Source: Effrenium voratum
Taxonomy: Eukaryota > Sar > Dinophyceae > Suessiales > Symbiodiniaceae
Length of the DNA stretch: 64,000 bases
Direction: 5' to 3'
NCBI GenBank assembly: GCA_963377175.1
Contig: CAUJNA010000491.1
Coordinates: forward strand, 1,262,867 to 1,326,866
Of this stretch, positions 61,857-64,000 are shown piece by piece (the first letter of the stretch is position 1; every line of letters begins with the position of its first letter). The notes below the pieces were generated by a model. The model worked only from the letters and a program-made list of their open reading frames with translations. It did no database searches and was not told the DNA's origin. A program made the position numbers and the translations under genes.

Positions 61857-63571
61857 TCATGTATCCAGCGCAGTTCTTTGCAAGCACTGACAAGTTCTTT
61901 AGCTTGATCAGTGTGCATCATCTTGATGTCATTTTGAGGCCCTGCGAAGCGGTTGAAAGCGTCGACGGTGTTAGCGTCAGAGCGGTTCATGACAGGCATG
62001 ACATCGATCCACGAAGTGGCGAGATCATAGAAAACGATGGCGTCGGCCTCGCCGTTGATGCCCCTGTCACGTAGCCCTCGCAGAACCATCGTGTCGGCGG
62101 TGACTAAGTCGCCAAAGTCTTCGGCTCCATGACCAGCCGCGCCCTTCTTCCGGAACAGCCTAACATTCTCCATCTTGGCACGCTGACAATGCGAGCAAAA
62201 AGGGTTCTTGGGAAGATGAGTCATCATATGGCGGAGGGTCAGGGCGTCAGCTCTCCAGTCATCGGCGCTACGCAGGGGGCCGTGGCCTTCAAGCTCGACG
62301 GTTTCCTCAATTGGATCAGAGGCAGGAGGATCAGGGTCGGGTGGGCCAGGATGGCCTTCGAGTACAGAAGGTATGTCCTCTGTTCCTTCACGGATGACAT
62401 CCCCGGAAAGAGCAGAAGGAGCGGGAACAGCAGGGATGTCAGGGTACTGATTGGCGACCGGAGAACTGAAGTTACAACGTGAGGCAGGCAAGTACGGGAC
62501 GTTGTTCAGCACGTCGAGCACAATTTCCTTGCCATCAGGTCCTTGAAGGACGGGAAGCTCACCTGCGGGCCAGGTGAATGTGTAACCTTGCTCCATACAG
62601 CGTTTGCCAATAGAGATAAGCGATGGCGTGTTCTGCATGACGTGGGCATCAATCACCTCGTCAATGTCCTGCATATCAGCAGCAATGCTTCCGAGGGTCG
62701 ACGCCGTACCGTTGGCGGTCTGCAGGGCATGGGTACGTCCAGTTTTCTTCACCAGACTCTGCTCTCCGGCACTAAGTTCGTTCAGTCCAACAAGGTCGAT
62801 GGGGCAGCCTGTATCAGCAAGCCATCGGATCGATCGTTCGTGCCCAGGAGCGGATGGAGTGGAGGACATGCGCGATGCTCTATACATCATGCGCCGTCGA
62901 ATCGGTTTGGATTCGAGGTATTCGCCCTCCTGATCAATGGCGACCTGCTCCTGCATGGAGAGTGCGCGGAGAATGGCCTTCTCACTTTGCCGTTCAATGA
63001 TGATTTTTGAAGCGTTCTTGAACTCCCCAGAGTGGGTATATGAAGGATTCCTGGATTTCTGAGAGACATGAGAAATCTGCTTCATAAGGTTGTTATCGGA
63101 AACGACGATATACTCAATCATGGCGGAGTCATTGATCTGAACTGTCGGGCTGCGATCGTCGTTGTAGACGTTCGGACGCATAGAGGCATTCCATGCGGCA
63201 CGCTTAACAGGATCAGTGTATGACCAAAAAGTAGTTTTCACGTCGCCGGTAAAACCGATAGGACAGAACATCCTATTCCGCGAAGTGTGAGAGGTGATTG
63301 GAATGTCCTGGATAACCCGTCCGTCGGGGATGGAAACGGTACGTCTCCACACCACATGCTGTAGCTCGGGGCCTCCACCAGTGGGTCCCTGAAACATGCA
63401 AGCCTGGTGATCGGTTCTAGACCACACCTGTGCATCAGCAGGAGGAGAGCGGCCGGGTGTCCTGTCAGAAAGGGCACCCGTCAGGCCACCAGATTCGCAT
63501 TTGGTCGCTGGGCATGCGATAGATATTCCCGGCGAGGCCTGTGGGTAACGGCCCGCCCCTCTCAGAAACCC
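61802..63571 (-). CDS. Protease and integrase N-terminal half of copy B (pol start, reached by -1 shift)
   Basis: The frame is open without a stop from the slippery site at 63571 down to 61802, and upstream of any plausible ATG, which fits entry by frameshift. There is an aspartic protease with LADTGCPIDL (Asp-Thr-Gly) near 62,810. The integrase follows with an HHCC zinc finger (H-x3-H-x6-C-x2-C in LRHMMTHLPKNPFCSHC, near 62,220), the first catalytic Asp in VTADTM near 62,090 and the second in HTDQAKEL near 61,905. The last ~15 codons before 61802 are out of register (after WSTPG), where the frame moves to 61227-61856. Order and motifs are those of a Ty1/copia element. Confidence 0.85.
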   Translation of the reverse strand, partial: GFLRGAGRYPQASPGISIACPATKCESGGLTGALSDRTPGRSPPADAQVWSRTDHQACMFQGPTGGGPELQHVVWRRTVSIPDGRVIQDIPITSHTSRNRMFCPIGFTGDVKTTFWSYTDPVKRAAWNASMRPNVYNDDRSPTVQINDSAMIEYIVVSDNNLMKQISHVSQKSRNPSYTHSGEFKNASKIIIERQSEKAILRALSMQEQVAIDQEGEYLESKPIRRRMMYRASRMSSTPSAPGHERSIRWLADTGCPIDLVGLNELSAGEQSLVKKTGRTHALQTANGTASTLGSIAADMQDIDEVIDAHVMQNTPSLISIGKRCMEQGYTFTWPAGELPVLQGPDGKEIVLDVLNNVPYLPASRCNFSSPVANQYPDIPAVPAPSALSGDVIREGTEDIPSVLEGHPGPPDPDPPASDPIEETVELEGHGPLRSADDWRADALTLRHMMTHLPKNPFCSHCQRAKMENVRLFRKKGAAGHGAEDFGDLVTADTMVLRGLRDRGINGEADAIVFYDLATSWIDVMPVMNRSDANTVDAFNRFAGPQNDIKMMHTDQAKELVSACKELRWIHEWSTPGMPKTASLRTKSN

Positions 63572-64000
63572 TCGTCAACCCCGGGTGCGGGACTGTCAAT
63601 TCGCCCATCAGGATAGGGATTCGACGAATCACCCCCCTGCTCAGTAGCAGGGGCACTGGGCTTCCTGGGAAGCGGAGCCAGGTCGGGAGGGGGCCTCTCA
63701 TGCTTGTACGTGCACTTTGGACGCGTGCACTTGCCGACGTTTAGCCACTCTCTGCAGTACCCAGGGTATATGGGGCCGTCACTATCGCGGGGAGAATTCG
63801 GCTTCTCCTCATGGTGCGCAAAGCGGCAGTCAGAACCTCGCCTACATTGCCCCTTCTGCCAATCATGACAAACTCCAGGGGTGGCAGGATGCTCATGGCG
63901 GCGATCTCTTCCTGGAGAAGGGCGCTCCCTGCTACTCCGCCTGGGGTCATCAGATCGCGTCTTTCCGCGATCACGATCACTTGATCTCGCGTCCCCTGTC
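63562..64000 (-). CDS. Gag, 3' end, with two CCCH zinc fingers (runs off right edge)
   Basis: The minus-strand frame is open from the window edge to a TGA at 63562-63564. It starts with Arg/Asp/Ser-rich sequence (SSDRDRGKTRSDDPRRSSRE), then two CCCH fingers: C-x7-C-x5-C-x3-H (CHDWQKGQCRRGSDCRFAH) and C-x8-C-x4-C-x3-H (CREWLNVGKCTRPKCTYKH). The tail is Pro-rich and ends GVDEGF. CCCH fingers bind RNA, so this is the nucleic-acid-binding part of gag, used in place of the CCHC knuckle common in retroelements. The pol frame overlaps its last codons in the -1 phase. Confidence 0.8.
   Translation of the reverse strand, partial: TGDARSSDRDRGKTRSDDPRRSSRERPSPGRDRRHEHPATPGVCHDWQKGQCRRGSDCRFAHHEEKPNSPRDSDGPIYPGYCREWLNVGKCTRPKCTYKHERPPPDLAPLPRKPSAPATEQGGDSSNPYPDGRIDSPAPGVDEGF
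63565..63571 (-). promoter_or_regulatory. Candidate -1 ribosomal frameshift heptamer GGGTTTC at the gag stop
   Basis: In the gag phase the last codons read GAG GGT TTC TGA, so the heptamer is G GGT TTC, a correct X XXY YYZ slippery site placed directly before the stop. A -1 slip gives GGG TTT CTG AGA and enters the pol frame, which is then open for nearly 1.8 kb. It fits programmed frameshifting, but a one-base mutation at this spot cannot be excluded. Confidence 0.6.

Overview
The window looks like nuclear DNA of a dinoflagellate-type protist. The host backbone is GC-rich and gene-poor, full of microsatellites, LINE fragments and very large copia-like retroelements. Those copia elements carry a methyltransferase-like domain and a dUTPase domain between integrase and reverse transcriptase. 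I know the methyltransferase-like domain from dinoflagellate copia proteins; the organism assignment is an inference from repeat content, not from a marker gene.

Layout. (1) 1-3467, minus strand: degenerate copia-like element (copy A) and the start of a giant downstream ORF. (2) 3468-24917: an AT-rich, 21.45-kb integrated polinton-like virus (PLV) with ~0.5-kb terminal inverted repeats. A 5-bp target duplication (CTATC) flanks it, and it sits inside the dUTPase coding region of copy A. (3) 24918-27450: the other half of copy A. (4) 27480-28490: GT-rich minisatellite. (5) 28728-38201: LINE ORF1, endonuclease and reverse transcriptase, with a 2.4/3.6-kb tandem duplication. (6) 38201-45870: non-coding-looking host DNA with ACAG and CA microsatellites, a dispersed repeat pair and perhaps a few host exons. 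(7) 45877-64000: copia-like element copy B and its associated giant ORFs, all on the minus strand, running off the right edge.

The PLV encodes a double-jelly-roll major capsid protein, a penton-like protein, an A32-type packaging ATPase, an rve integrase and an SF1 helicase-replicase. It also encodes a class-3-type lipase, a self-cleaving (peptidase S74) fibre, two GIY-YIG nucleases and about a dozen small proteins, several with CxC...H...H zinc motifs. The capsid, ATPase and lipase ORFs are intact. The replicase, integrase, penton and fibre genes are broken by indels, stops and a 26-bp duplication, so the provirus is decaying. Perfect hairpins lie at gene 3' ends, and a TTTAAAGARATA box lies 25-67 nt upstream of several starts. 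Both suggest a dedicated transcription system, possibly borrowed from a giant virus as virophages do.

Copy B of the copia-like element reads gag (two CCCH fingers), then a -1 slippery heptamer GGGTTTC directly before the gag stop. Protease, integrase, methyltransferase-like domain, complete five-motif dUTPase, RT, RNase H and an unrecognised C-terminal domain follow. About 0.5 kb after pol comes a ~2,500-residue ORF plus a ~550-residue Pro/Arg/Asp-rich ORF that I cannot assign. The same pol-to-giant-ORF order appears in copy A, so the giant protein probably belongs to the element.
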